Shown here: piece by piece, positions 32,961 through 44,660 of the stretch
How the letters are laid out: each line of letters opens with the position of its first letter
How positions within the stretch are numbered: position 1 is the first letter of the stretch
Assembly (NCBI RefSeq): GCF_033118175.1
Contig: NC_083681.1
Coordinates: 16,448,001 to 16,512,000 of the forward strand
Reading direction: 5' to 3'
Origin: Dama dama
Lineage: Eukaryota; Chordata; Mammalia; Artiodactyla; Cervidae
Length of the DNA stretch: 64,000 nucleotides
Notes under the pieces: model-generated
Database searches by the model: none
What the model was told of the DNA's origin: nothing
What the model saw: only the letters and a program-made list of their open reading frames with translations
Translations under genes and position numbers: made by a program

Positions 32961-33419
32961 TAGGTGGATTGACTTTTGTCCCCTCCTTACTTTTGGAAAG
33001 ATTCATCTCAACATTAGTGCTCTCAAAGCATCAGTTTGCATTGGGCAAGTAATCTCTTAGATATAGCAAGGTAGGAAGAAAATAATAAGTAAAGAGATTG
33101 ACCCTGATTCAATGTAGAAATGGCATGTGAACAGAGAACCAAAGACAAGGGGAAAGAAAAAAAGAAGGAAAAGGATGACTTGGGAGCAGAAGGAATTAAT
33201 TCTCTGGAGGGGTGGGAATTGAAATAAAATCACGGGATCACAGAGTCATGGAATGTTCCAGCTGTAAGGAGCTGTAGAGACCATCTTATCTGACTCCTTG
33301 TGTCATTGGACCCAAGACATTCTGGGTCTGGGAGCCAGGAAGGATAAAGAAAATGACTCAGATATCAGAAGACTAAAGAAATGCCCATTTTAACCTGATT
33401 TGGGGGGATTTTATACCTC
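32961..33419. other. Mostly unique; possible ancient repeat at 33235-33305
   Basis: 'cacagagtcatggaatgttc' and 'gagctgtagagaccatctta' are reminiscent of an old L3/CR1-type 3' end, but this is weak. No gene recognised. Confidence 0.35.
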
Positions 33420-34010
33420 TGGTATCATTTCTCACATCTCCACGACCTGACCTGGATTCACTTCTCAGTATTTCCCTTGTTGGCAAACTCTTCCTCTCTT
33501 CCAGCCTTATCTCATATGCCAACTCTTTGTCCAAGCTTCTCCCTCTCCTCAGGGCTGGTCACTAATCTCCTGGGTTCCCTGAGTATTTGTACACACATCT
33601 TATCATGTGCCTTATCATGACATGACATGCATGTGTGCTCAGTCGTGTCCAACTCTATGCAACCCCATGGACTGTAGCCTGCCAGGCTCCTCTGTTTATG
33701 GGATTATCCTAACAAGAATACAGGTGTGGGTTGCCATTTCCTCCTTCAGGGCATCTTCCCTACCCAGGGATTGAACCTGAGCTTCCTGCGGCTCCTGCAT
33801 TGGCAGGCAGATTCTTTACCACGGAGGTACATGGGAAGCCCTTCCTTATCATACATTATTACAATTATAATTTCCTTGAAAGCACCTCCGTGAGAGCCTC
33901 AGAGGCAGAACTTGTGAGATGTCTTTTTTAATCTCTACTAATGTCTGACACAGTGCCTCCTGGCTTCTCCATAACTATTGAACTAATGAGTAGATGAATG
34001 AATGAGCCAT
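33420..34010 (-). repeat. L2 relic, antisense, split by Bov-tA
   Basis: Left part 'tcttcctctcttccagcctt' and 'ctcctcagggctggtcacta'; right part 'aatttccttgaaagcacctc', 'tgtctgacacagtgcctcct', 'tagatgaatgaatgagcc'. These are ordered segments of antisense L2 on the two sides of the SINE. Confidence 0.65.
33619..33843 (-). mobile_element. Bov-tA SINE, antisense
   Basis: Antisense Bov-tA body and head, with perfect 9-bp target duplications 'ccttatcat' at 33610-33618 and 33844-33852. It carries a small duplication near the tRNA part ('cttcctgcggctcctgcatt'). Confidence 0.95.
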
Positions 34011-34314
34011 TTGAAATTTTCTCTCTCCTCATGAATTATAAGATATGGGAAGAATATCAACTCATCTCTGAGTAGAGGATAGGTGAGTAGCCCAATTTAC
34101 ATTAGTGAAAAGTTTTAATTTTCTAAAACTAAATGAATCTGTAATATGCCTACGTGTGGGCCATTTAAGCTACAAATTCCTTTTACTCTATTGACAATAC
34201 TCTACTGTCTCTCTTAACAGTGGTTACCTTATTTAAAATTGCTACCTACCCCCATGATGAACTCTTTGCCCCCTTTTTCCTTCTCTTTTTTCCTATAGAA
34301 TTATCACCTTCTAA
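34011..34314. other. Unique sequence, no feature recognised
   Basis: AT-rich; no repeat or gene recognised. Confidence 0.4.
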
Positions 34315-34460
34315 CTCACTATCCACTAATTTGTAAGCTGTCTGAGGCCTGATATTTTTGTCTGTTCACTGCAGCATCCAGGACACCTGGAGAGGGACTT
34401 ATTTAGCACTCAATAGTTGTTGAATGGATTAGAGACTGGATGAATGAATAAACATGGAAA
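34315..34460 (-). repeat. L2 3' end, antisense
   Basis: 'taagctgtctgaggcctgat', 'ttttgtctgttcactgcagc' and 'agcactcaatagttgttgaa', ending 'ggatgaatgaataa', as in antisense L2. Confidence 0.7.
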
Positions 34461-34724
34461 CTGTTTGGCATAGTCCACATATCTCCTGAGTTTTCTCCAC
34501 CATCTCCTCTTGCTTCCTTCCCATGGTTCTTAACTGGGGCCAGTTTTTCCCTCCAGAAAATGTCTTGAACTATTTTTTATTGTTACAGCTCAGGGGGAAA
34601 AGAAATAACATCACAGTAATCTCACTACTGATATTTAGTAGGTGGAGGTTGGGGATACTGCTAAGCATTTTATAATGCACGGGACACCCCTCTGCCCAAC
34701 AAAAAAGTATCCAGCCCCAAATTA

Positions 34725-34840
34725 TCCAGTCCCTGGTGGCTCAGATGGTAAACAATCTGCCTGCAATGCAGGACACCTGGATTCAATCCCTGGATTGGGA
34801 AGATCCCCCTGGAGAAGGGAATAACTACCACTCTAGTATA
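34725..34840 (+). mobile_element. Bov-tA SINE, 3'-truncated
   Basis: Only the tRNA-derived head and start of the body ('ccctggtggctcagatggta', 'attcaatccctggattggga', 'accactctagtat'). No flanking duplication readable. Confidence 0.88.
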
Positions 34841-35034
34841 TGTCAATAGGACCCAAAATGAGAAATCCAGCTTTGCTCAATCCACTCCAACAATGCTGAA
34901 TTACTTATAGTTCCCCAAATGCTCTCAGTTTTGAAAACTTGCACTACGCTCTTTGCTCTACTTAAAATGCTCTTCGGATTTTATTTCTCTGGTGAATATT
35001 CATATTTCGAGCGTCAGCTCAAATATCGCCCTTT

Positions 35035-35320
35035 TCTTTTTAATGTTATTTATTTATTCATTTTTGGCTCTTCACTGCAGCACATGGGCTTTCTCTAGTT
35101 GTAGCGAGCAGGGGCTACTCTGCATTGACGTGCGCAGGCTTCTAGTGGCGGTGGCTTTTCTTGTTGCAAAGCGCAGGTGCTAGGCAAGGGGGCTCAGTAT
35201 TTGTGGTGATGGGCTTAGTTGCTCCGCCGTATGTGGGACCTTCCCACACCAAGGATCAGACCTTTGTCCCCTGCATTGGCAGGGAGATTCTTAACCACTG
35301 GACCACCTGAGAAGTTCTCG
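35035..35320 (-). mobile_element. CHR-1 SINE, antisense
   Basis: Reverse complement of CHR-1: a TTTATTTATTCA-type tail, 'gggctttctctagttgtagc', 'cttttcttgttgcaaagcgc', 'gggcttagttgctccgccgt' and 'cattggcagggagattctta' with the tRNA-like head at 35300-35318. Flanks 'tcgcccttttc' (35027) and 'tcgcctttttc' (35318) look like a degraded duplication. Confidence 0.93.
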
Positions 35321-35551
35321 CCTTTTTCCAGAAGATTCCCTCACCCCTAAAAGCAGAGTGAAGTGCTTCATCTTTTTCTGTGTTTTCTGGACAAAATGAA
35401 TAAATAAATAACATCTTGTTCATTCCTCTATTGTAGCATTTAACCATGTTCCTGCATTTGTAATTTCCTTTTAATCTTTCTGCTCTAAATGTGAACCACT
35501 GAAAAGCAGAAACTGACTACTTTCAGAATTCCCACGGACTATCGCAAGTCC

Positions 35552-35765
35552 TGGGTTTCCCTGGTGGCTCAGACGGTAAAGTACCCACCTGCAATGCAGG
35601 AGACCTGGGTTAGATCCCTAGGTTAGGAAGATCTCCTGGAGAAAGGAATGGGTACCCACTCCAGTATTCTTGCCTGGAGAATTCCACGGACAAAGAAGCC
35701 TGGTGGGCTACAGCCCATGGGGCTGCAAAAAGTCTGCACAACTGAGTGACTAACACTTTCACTTC
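35552..35765 (+). mobile_element. Bov-tA SINE
   Basis: Head 'ggtttccctggtggctcaga', B-box-like 'ggttagatccc' (one change from GGTTCGATCCC), body 'tacccactccagtattcttg' and end 'gagtgactaacactttcac'. Confidence 0.96.
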
Positions 35766-35835
35766 TTTACTTATTTTGGAAAATAGAAGGTATTTAATAA
35801 AGCCTTATTGAATGAATAAATGAATCATTTAGGTG

Positions 35836-36539
35836 GAGACATTATAAAAAATTCCCCCCTCCATGTCTCTGTTTCAAATTATTTTCTCCCATCTCCAAAC
35901 TACTATAAGCTCTTATCATCTGTGTCACAAAATGTGTGCATAATTACTCAGGGTTCATATTATTTTGTTTCCCAGAAAATTACCTACTGAGATGTTGGAA
36001 TATTTGAGATTATAACTTTTTATTGGTCCTCTCCTTCATAATAGTAGAATGTAGTTGACACTAAGATAGAAATCCAATAAGGTACTTGATTTGCACTCAC
36101 TAACTCTAACCACAAAACAACAGTAGAAGCATTAGAAATCAATCTAGTTTAACCTAGCCATGCAGGGAAACCTATCAAGCTGCCTAAACCTGGACCTATC
36201 ACCTGGTGTCTGGTCGTCATTTCAAGTGTCTGTGGCTTTATCCAGCAAGACCATGAAGGGATGGACTCCCAGTCATGGGGGATTCCTTAGTCACTTCATT
36301 AGATCAGGTATGAAATAAGTTTTTCTCACACCAGCAGCATCAGTTTAAAAAAAAGAGTCCTGATTTTGTTAAAATTCAATAAAAGAGGTTCAAATTGAGC
36401 TTCTGAATTGAGCCTAACTCCCATTTGCATGAAATAAATGAAGCAATGAGCACTATATTGATACTTACAAAATATACATTTTTATAGTGAGCAGAAATAT
36501 TCATTTGCCTTTGAACTGGACAAGGGAATTTTTCCAGCA
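35836..36539. other. Unique sequence, no feature recognised
   Basis: Start of a 3.7-kb stretch with no ruminant SINE insertions. No gene recognised. Confidence 0.5.
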
Positions 36540-36640
36540 ATCAGATGCAATCAGTTAATCAACATTGACTGAAGCACACACTCAATGCAAAATGCTGTGC
36601 TAGGGATTGGAGAGAATGCCATTCAATTGAATCAGGTTAT
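36540..36640 (+). repeat. L2 fragment (possible)
   Basis: 'caatgcaaaatgctgtgcta' and 'gggattggagagaatgccat' resemble the L2 3' region. Weak. Confidence 0.35.
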
Positions 36641-36934
36641 ATTTCAAAGTCTAGCTGCCTTTCAAGATATTACATTTCCAGCATCAACCTGTTTATTTCC
36701 TAAGTGACCCACATGCCTTTGTGGCAAGATAAACAGCTGGCTCTATTATCACTCATAATTCAAACACATCACTTGGCCGTTGGCTACTCACTTCTCATAA
36801 TGCTCTAGGTTTACTGCTGGGGGTTAGATTTATACATTATCTGGGCTGGTCTACTGTGTGTTTAACTGTTCTAAATCTTGGTAGATGGTCCAGCTTGCTA
36901 AAATCTCTGGTAAGAATTGCCTGATAATAAAAAT
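36641..36934. other. Unique sequence; possible regulatory element
   Basis: Clean, repeat-free sequence with clustered transcription-factor-like words: 'tgtttatttcc' (forkhead-like), 'agataaacagctggc' (GATA-like plus E-box) and 'attatcactc' (GATA-like). The clustering could be chance; no functional proof. Confidence 0.25.
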
Positions 36935-37175
36935 GATTGTTACTAAACACTTCCTCTGTGCCAGGCACCATGTAAGGACTTTGAAGATGTGATTTCATGC
37001 AATCCTCACTTAGGTGTAAGGTCTGATTCTTCTGCTTAACATCTATGCCACCCTAGGCAATTTATTAAAGTTGTCTATGCCTCAACTTCCTCAACTACGA
37101 AGTGGAGCTAAAATTACTATTTCATAGATTTTTTATGAAGATAAGTGAAATAATGAATGAATGTTACCAGCACGG
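36935..37175 (+). repeat. MIR-type ancient SINE
   Basis: 'cttcctctgtgccaggcacc' and 'catgcaatcctcacttaggt', then 'atgcctcaacttcctcaact' and 'aagtggagctaaaattacta', in MIR order (possibly two overlapping fragments). Confidence 0.65.
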
Positions 37176-38809
37176 AATGCACTGCAATTTTTTTATTCAT
37201 GAACTATTATGCAAGCAGAATGCAAAAGTCTTAGGTTGTGCTCCCTGGGAAATAGATCAAGATGTCAATTTGTAAGCAAGAGCTTTAGTAACACCCTGGG
37301 GGGAGAAAGTGCTTCAAAAATAAGCAGAAGGGAGGTAAAATTGCAATTCAATTACAACAAAAGCCTCAGTTCTACCCTCAGAGCATTTTAGAGCAGGAAT
37401 AGCCTTTCAGAGTTGCTGTGGATTGAGTCAAGCTGGCTGTCCTTTGTGCCCCATGTCAACTGACCATTGCGTTCAGTCTGCCCACAGGGAGAGCACATAA
37501 ATTTTGGATAAAGCATCTCCATTCCACCAACTGTAATTCCTCACTCAGTTAGGAGCAATCAAGAGGCAACCCTCTGACAGGGGGAATGAGTGCCATCCTG
37601 GAGGAGGAATCTTACTGGCACACTACAGCATCCACTACAGTCAAATTCGACAGAAACCGGGAGTAGAAGAAATATTAAATTTCCTGTTTTAAAAATCATA
37701 TTAAATGCTTATTCATCATGTTTGTAAAGTCTTTATGGGGAGGGTTGGACTCTCTTCAATATACTAAAGTCGTTGATTTTATTTACTGCTCATTTTACAT
37801 TTTTATAAATAAACTTGTCTACATAAGATGACTTCAGGCTAAAGGAAGCTGAGCTATCAATTTGATTGGGCTGTTGTACTTGTCCTATTTTCTCCTCTTC
37901 TTTTGCTTAGTGGCCTAGAAACTGCTCCTTGGAAAGCATTCATCCCTTTCTTTTTCAAATTGCCAAGCTGTCCTGCTAGGTGTCCTGTCTAATTTTGGAA
38001 ATAGATGTGTTCAGGAATTTCAGGAGGCTGGATTTTGAGCAGAAAATGTGTTCTGGGGAGCCACTACACAACCCCCAGTGGATCACATTTCCCGGGGGAA
38101 TATTGACATTTAAGGGATTTCCCATTTGGCTCATTAAAAGGTGGCTGATGAATTACCAACTCTTTAGGAGAATAAGTTTTACAGTGAGTGCTTCTTTTTC
38201 TAAGTAGGATTTGGAGTGTGATTTGAAAAATCAGGGTGAAGGGATCTATGGCTATTATGGCTATTCTTAAAACAGTAACTGCTTTCTGCACGCTATAAAA
38301 ACTTGAATATAGTACGTGAAATACCTCAAGGGAAATGCAATTAGGTCGGTGACAGAAAGTGAGAGGTTAGTGACCACACATGTTGAAGACTTAGGAAAAC
38401 ATTTTTAGAAATGGTGATATTTAAAATAGGGCTTAAAAAAGAGAGATGATTTTATCAGGTAGAGATGGAAGAAGATGGGTGATATCTTTTCATGTATATC
38501 CTCTCTTTCTCTTTCTCTCTCTCACATACAAATATTCTCATATCCTTTCATACATCCAGCACAAATAATAATTCAAAGTCTGATCTATACCATATGACCA
38601 GAGAGAACTGCACTTTAAAAAAAAGAAAGAATAAGGAGGAGGAGAAATGGGTAATTGTGTAGATTATGGGGGCAAAGAGAAGGGAAAGAGGAAAGAAGAA
38701 TCATAGCTTCTGTTCTGCTCCCTCAGAGCTTTGCTTGCAGTGCTATGTGACATCCCAGACAGAGCAAGAGCCTCAGGGACCAGAAGAGTTAGGATAGTGA
38801 TACTGGACA
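37176..38809. other. Unique sequence, no feature recognised
   Basis: 1.6 kb without young repeats. Frames of 60-75 codons occur but none has a family resemblance. Contains a short CT-rich run at 38502-38522. Confidence 0.5.
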
Positions 38810-38997
38810 GTTTGTGAGTGCCTTCTGGGTGCCAGCTACATCAAGTGCTTTTCATGCATTAACTTACTCCTCATAATGACCATATGGTGGTAAACACTGG
38901 TGGTTTTCTCATTTTTATAAATAAGGAAACTGTGTTGCAAAAAAGTTTAAGCTAAGATTGCATGGCCAGTAAGAGGCAGAACTGGGGCTCTCCTCCA
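38810..38997 (+). repeat. MIR-type ancient SINE
   Basis: 'cttctgggtgccagctacat', 'atgcattaacttactcctca', 'catttttataaataaggaaa' and 'tggccagtaagaggcagaac' follow the MIR order. Confidence 0.72.
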
Positions 38998-39579
38998 GGC
39001 TGTTACTCCTTAGAATACAAACACTTATAACCACTTGCTACATTACATTGCACATAAACAAGAGAGAGCCAAAGATGGGTTGCAGCAAATTTAAAAAAAA
39101 GAAAGAAAGAAAGAAAGAAAAAGCCTCTTTTGTTCCTTTTTCAGTCCCTTGTTGGCACAAGAATTTGCCAATTAGGAGGGAGTGTTTTGAACCACCTCAT
39201 TCTCTTAGCCACAAGTAAATGCCAGGGATCCATGAACAAGACTCTGGGTACCACAGATCTGACATCATGAAAGAAAAATTGTAGGAACATAGCAAATTGT
39301 GACCTGTGGATTCACAAATTTAAGTAGGGAAATTCAAGCTCTTCAGTCTCTGGAGGGCTTAGCCCAAGATAAACTGGACAAAACATCAGTGAGCCATGGA
39401 TTTCTATAATTCACCTGAAATTTTACTAATATATACATAATTTGTGGTGATTTTGATGGCTCCTTGATGAATTGCCTTTGATGAAAGGAACAATAGCACT
39501 TCTTCCCAGCCAAATAAGTCTATAAGTCCTTACCTCTTTATAATTCAAGTCACTGGTGTGGGAGTCAGCTTTTAATATG
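38998..39579. other. Unique sequence with a (GAAA)n run
   Basis: Contains an A-run and (GAAA)n at about 39090-39122. No other feature recognised. Confidence 0.5.
39090..39122. repeat. (GAAA)n simple repeat
   Basis: About five GAAA units after an A-run. Confidence 0.9.
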
Positions 39580-39840
39580 GTCCCCAGGGTGGGAGAGATG
39601 AACTGGGAGATTGGGATTGACAATACATATCCTATTATGTGTAAAGTAGATAACTAATGAGAACCTGATGTAGAGCAGAGGGAACTCTATCCCTTGTTCT
39701 GCAGTGACCTAAATAGGAAGAAAAGCCAAAGAAAAGAGGACGTATGTACATGGAGAGCTGATTCATTTTGCTACACTGCAGAAACTAGCACAGCAGTGCA
39801 AAGCAACTGAACTCCAATAAAAATGAATTTAAAAATAAGT
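39580..39840 (+). mobile_element. Artiodactyl L1 3' end
   Basis: 'gaactgggagattgggattg', 'gtagataactaatgagaacc', 'gtgacctaaataggaagaaa', 'gctgattcattttgctacac' and 'gcaactgaactccaataaaa', the ordered L1 3' end. Confidence 0.85.
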
Positions 39841-39859
39841 GAGATAAAACAGGAAAAAT

Positions 39860-40372
39860 AAAATGGTCCCCAACGATCCTGACCTTCTGATATTCAGGTT
39901 CTTGTATAATCCCTCCCCCTTGGATTTATGGACTTGCTTCTAATGAACAGAGCAAGACAGAAGTAATGAGATGTCAGGTCTAAAGTTCGTTTCTACGAAT
40001 ACTGCAGATTCTCTGCTGGGTACCCCCCACTTGCCCCTCTTTCTCTTAGGTTGCCCACTTTGGGGGAAGCCAGCTGCCATATTGTGAAGCAGCCCTGCAG
40101 AGACGCCTATGTGAGTGAGCTCAGACGCAACCTGAGGCCTTCCAACAACCAGGAGATAACCTTGGAAGCAGTTGCCCCTCTAAGTGAGCTCATAACCCTA
40201 AACAACAGCTTGACTGCAATCCCATGAGAGACCTTGGGCTGGAAATACCCAGCTGAGCCACAACTGACCTGACCCACGAGAAACTGTAAGACAAAAAATG
40301 TTTGCTGTTTTAGGGTGCCAAATTTGGAAATATTTTTTTTAATGCACCAATTGATAACTAATATAATATTCA
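39860..40372 (+). mobile_element. MLT1 LTR (ERVL-MaLR), solo
   Basis: Ordered MLT1 landmarks: 'gtaccccccacttgcccctc', 'tttgggggaagccagctgcc', 'atattgtgaagcagccctgc', 'cttgactgcaatcccatgag', 'gacctgacccacgagaaact' and 'atgtttgctgttttagggtg', ending near 'gataactaatata'. No internal region or partner LTR is present, so it is a solo LTR. MLT1 is an old non-autonomous mammalian LTR family. Confidence 0.9.
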
Positions 40373-40829
40373 AGAGAAATCTAGGTTAAAAATAAAGACA
40401 GATCATTACATTGGACTACCATTCAACAAAGCTGCCTTTGGTAACTACTTCTAAGAATTCTTGACAGGTGTTTGTGACTTACTAGTCATATTCCAGGAGA
40501 TACCTAGTTCCCAAAACTGTTCCCAACTCTGTAACCAGCTATTACTTTATTTGATCTTCAAATTAATAAACCCTAAAGTGACACAAATTCATATCCTTTT
40601 GTTTTCATCTAAAAACTAAGATATTCAAACGAAGCAAATTACCTAAGGTCACAGCTAATTAGCAGCAATCTATCACTAGTCCTGAATGTGTCTTGAAAAT
40701 CTACCAGTATTTTTGGACTTAAGGTCTGTGATCCTTCTCACTGTTCCATGTTCTCCCTTGAGACGATGTGAACACATCTGATCTATCTTTAGAAATTTAA
40801 TTGTCTTCTTTCTAAGTGACTGATGCCAC
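40373..40829. other. Unique sequence, possible old repeat fragments
   Basis: 'agggttctga'-type pieces and a MIR-like 'cctaaggtcacagctaatta' near 40642. No gene recognised. Confidence 0.35.
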
Positions 40830-41995
40830 CACCTGCTTCAACATGCACCCGGAAACTGAGAAGTCACCCTTAACACCTATCTCCTCCTCACAGCTCCATC
40901 TCTAAAACATCTTCAAAGCCTGCTAATGTGGCTTCGAAGATGCCTCTCAATCAACTCCATCCACTCCTCTCTGTCTTCATTATCTGCTATTTATATGAAT
41001 CAAAAGAAGATGATCTATGCTTTGGTAACAAATTAACTCCAAAACATCAGTGTCTTCACACATCAGAAATTTACCTCACTACTACTGAACATAAATCAAG
41101 CTTCCACTCTCCACCTTGCAGCTCTGCCATCTGGCACCCAGGCTCAGCAGGGTCACCACGGCAAGAGAAAAGAGAGACAAAGACAGCTCACGCCCTGCCT
41201 CTGCCCAGAAGTGACACACAGCAGTCTGCTCAGGTGCCACCAGGGGCAACTAGTTACATGAAGTAATTTAACTACAGAGTATGCTGAAAAACACACAGAA
41301 GCAACCAGGTAATTTGTCAGTACCAAGTACTATACCGTACAAGTACTCTATCCTATCACCCTAGACAGAATGACCACCATCTCTGGCTTGGACCCCACAG
41401 TAACCTTTTTACTGGTATCTCATCTTACACCCTTACCTATCCCTTAGTTCTTCTTTCTAGAACAATGTTTTTGACTGAACATCTGAAGGATCTGAGGGGT
41501 TGTCGTTGGCTTCCTGCTGTTGCTTTTGGAATATGAACACACTCCCCCAGCACAGCACACACAGCCCATCTGGTGTGGCCCCTGCCTGTCCCATTTGACT
41601 GGTCTTAGTTTAAACCTCCCCTCACACCCTGTGACTTCCCCCCCCGAGAGCCACGCTGACCCTCTACTTCCAAATAGTGTTGCTGCCTCCTGGGGCAGGT
41701 CAGTCAATCAAGGTAGATCTGGGTTTGAAGACCAAGAAGGATGATGATGCCTTTTCTTAGCTGGGTCAGCCAATAGGCAAGGTGAAGGATATACGCAAGA
41801 TAGAGGTAGAGAGACATTGTTACCCACACCTTCTAATTCCTCATAGGAGGCACAGAAGTTAGGTTGTCAATTTAGCCACTCACAGTGAAGAATATGCTAG
41901 ATCACAGAAACTCACAGTTGAGGCTCTTGCATATCCTACCATCCAGCTGTGTGAGGACCACATTAGCACACACTTTCCTATTACCATGGAATGTC

Positions 41996-42014
41996 TTTTT
42001 TTTTTTTTTTTTTT
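41996..42014. repeat. Poly(T) run
   Basis: About 19 consecutive T. Could be the antisense A tail of a lost retrotransposon, but no body is recognisable beside it. Confidence 0.85.
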
Positions 42015-42152
42015 GCTGCAGAGCAATTATATACATTCCTATTCTATTTTTTCCTATACTTTCAGGAATTCCATACCTTTCACCATGAGGTCTTTGCATA
42101 ATTTCTTGTTTATTTCTAGAATATTCTTCCTTTGTCTCTTTAGTCAATTGAT

Positions 42153-42838
42153 AAAGCTGGCTTAAAACTCAACATCCAAAAAACTAAGATCATGGCATTC
42201 TGGTCCCATCACTTCACGGCAAATAGATGGGAAAACCATGGAAACCGTGACAGACTTTGTTCTCCTGGGATCCAAAATCACTGTGGACGGTAACTGCAGC
42301 CATGAAATTAAATGACGCTTACTCCTTGGAAGAAAAGCTATGACAAACCTAGACAGCATATTAAAAAGCAGAGACATCACTTTGTCAACAAAGGTCTATA
42401 TAGTCAAAGCTATGATTTTTTCAGTAGTCAAGTACAGTTGTGAGAGTCAGACCATAAAGAAGGATGAGTGCCAAAGAATTGATGCTTTTGAACTGTGGTG
42501 TTAGATAAGACTCTTGAGAGCCCCTTGGACAGCAGTGAGATCAAACCAGTCCATCCTAAAGGAAATCAACCCTGAATATTCATTGGAAGGACTGATGCTG
42601 AAGCTGACCACCTGATGTGAAGAGCCGATCAACTTGTTGGAAAAGACCCTGATGCTGGGAAAGACTGAAGGTAGGAGGAGAAGGGGGTGACAGAGGATGA
42701 CATGGTTGGATGGCATCACCAACTCAATGGACATGAGTTTGAGCAAATTCTGGGAGATAGTGAAGGACAGGGAAGCCTGGTATACTGCCATTCATAGAGT
42801 CACGAAGGGTTGGACATGACTGAGCAACTGAACAACAA
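42153..42838 (+). mobile_element. BovB LINE 3' end, 5'-truncated
   Basis: Starts at 'aaagctggcttaaaactcaa' (just after the RT domain) and ends with 'gactgagcaactgaac'. A deletion removes the part between 'gctgatgctgaagctga' and 'ccacctgatg'. Multiple stops; more diverged than the 25- and 51-kb copies. No target duplication could be read. Confidence 0.92.
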
Positions 42839-43399
42839 CTCCTTTATCACCTCGCCATCCCCTAAGACATGTTCTTATGACATCGGTGACCTCCCCTTCA
42901 TAGCGTCATCACATTTGCAGTTTCACAATTATTCCTGTGGTATTAGATTAGTCAACAGTCTTCTTCACACAACTGCAAACATCCCGAAGGCAGGAATCAA
43001 TTATAGTTTTGTTCCTATTGGATGCCTAACCTTTGTATAGTGCCAAGACATGGCAGCTCTCGGGATTTCTTGAATAAATACATCTGGAGTATAGCGTTTT
43101 TCTTTGTCTTCTCCTTTCTTGACTTCACTACACATAAAATCTATTTTAATCTCAAATGTCATCATGTTAATTCTTTTCTGAAAACCAACAATGATTCCCC
43201 ATCACTCAGTGAGGGAGTTTAAGCTGCCATGACTTTCAAGTAAGGCCTCTGAGTTTACCTATTTGTACCTGTTGTTCTATAATTATCAGAAGTGACCTCC
43301 TTTCTTTCTCAAAAGTGTTCTGGTTCAGTTGATAAATTTTATGGTCACCTTCTACAAGTGACTTCCCATATCTGATCCCCTACTGATTTCCCAAATCTC

Positions 43400-43855
43400 C
43401 TCACTTCACCATTAATGCACTAGCAACACCTAACTGCTCATAATTCTCTATCAACCCATGTGGCTTGTTACCTCCAGGCATTTACCACCACAATTCCCTG
43501 TGGCCAAATTTCATTCTCCTTCTCTCTGACTCATCCTGTGTGATTCAGCCTATTTCCTAACTGCTGCAGAAAGCTTCCTCTGACCCAGCAACCTCATCCC
43601 AACCCCATGGCCATGTTAGGATTCTCTTTGCTTGGATCTTGCCGGGTCCTCTAATCCCCTATACATTATCCCATCATTGCACTTTCACACTGAATTGTAA
43701 ATGCTGGCCTGTGTCTGTCACCAACCTCTACCTGTACACACACACACACATGCCCTCAAGGGCCCGGACTCTGTGTAATTCATCTCTGTGTACCCACTGC
43801 ATGCCACACAGCTGCCTCACAATAATTACTGGTTGAACAAATAAATGTTTTTGAA
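43400..43855 (-). repeat. L2 3' region, antisense
   Basis: 'gtgattcagcctatttccta', 'gaaagcttcctctgacccag', 'tgtaaatgctggcctgtgtc' and 'actggttgaacaaataaatg', in antisense L2 order. A small CA run lies at 43738-43750. Confidence 0.65.
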
Positions 43856-44489
43856 GATTTTATTTATTCAACGAACACAATTTAGTAAATAAACCATTTA
43901 TTTTCCTAATTTTATTAACCCCAATCATTTATAACTTCTCATCTGATTTTCTATTCAGCATGAGCAAACCCATGATACCCTCACTGAGTTAATATTATTA
44001 CAGCCAAAGCAAAGAAGTTTGATGTTGAAATATGCCTGTGTTTCTTTCTCCATGTTAGACTTTTTAAAACAATGAAAGTAGCTCTCATACCTCCAGGATT
44101 GCAAACTTGAGCTAGTCTAACTATCTCTGCTTTTCTCCCTGGGCTCTAACCGTCCCCTTTCCCCTCCCCCATCAGCCCCCACCCCACCCTTTCTGCTTTC
44201 CCTCAGTCCTGAGGTCTCCTGAATTTTATCCGAAAAGCACATGGGTCACAATATGATTCAAATAATTTTTTTTTTAATGCTTCAAACCTTTATACTAAAT
44301 CTAATTCAGATGCTGCCTGCCTTGCTAAGCTTGCCGAAATAGGTTGAGAAACTCTCTGGGGAATTATTTTTAAAACCCTTAGGTTTGAATATCATTGTCC
44401 TAAGATGAGACATGTAACATATGATAAATAACATTTCTGCTGAATGTGCGAAATAAAGTCTCGTTGCTAAGAAGGAGAAGTTTCCAGGA
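43856..44489. other. Unique sequence with a CT-rich tract
   Basis: A CCCC-rich pyrimidine tract lies at about 44150-44215 and a T-run at 44268. No gene recognised. Confidence 0.45.
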
Positions 44490-44660
44490 AAGAGCTCTAG
44501 ACTTTGAATCAAACCCTGGTTTGCATCTGGCCCTGTCACTTCCTGGATCTGTTCGCATGGGCTGTATATTTTTCTATTCAAGCCTGCATTTCTTATTCTA
44601 TAAACTAGGATAAGAATGCAAGCTTCACAGGGCTGTGGGGAGGACCCAGTGTGAACCTGT
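44490..44660 (+). repeat. MIR SINE
   Basis: 'gctctagactttgaatcaaa', 'ctggccctgtcacttcctgg', 'ttcttattctataaactagg' and 'ttcacagggctgtggggagg' follow MIR order. Confidence 0.75.

Larger units (their letters stand above)
34950..35835 (-). repeat. L2 relic, antisense, split by CHR-1 and Bov-tA
   Basis: Ordered pieces 'cttcggattttatttctctg' and 'agcgtcagctcaaatatcgc', then (after the CHR-1) 'ttttccagaagattccctca', then 'gaaccactgaaaagcagaaa', then (after the Bov-tA) 'aaggtatttaataaagcctt' and 'attgaatgaataaatga'. They fit one antisense L2 3' end of about 380 bp hit twice. Confidence 0.68.
40830..43085 (-). repeat. Long antisense L2 relic, split by BovB
   Basis: Ordered antisense L2 segments: 'ccatccactcctctctgtct' (40959-40978), 'gttggcttcctgctgttgct', 'cccatctggtgtggcccctg', 'aggtctttgcataatttctt' (42089), then (after the BovB) 'cctttatcacctcgccatcc', 'catagcgtcatcacatttgc', 'aaggcaggaatcaattatag' (42989). 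Segments are spread over about 1.5 kb net of the insertion. A stretch at 41000-41280 is not clearly L2 and may be another old element. A T-run at 41996-42014 interrupts it. Confidence 0.6.

Noticed and set aside
41996..42014. Poly(T) as evidence of a processed pseudogene
   Set aside because: No recognisable cDNA body or flanking duplication beside it.
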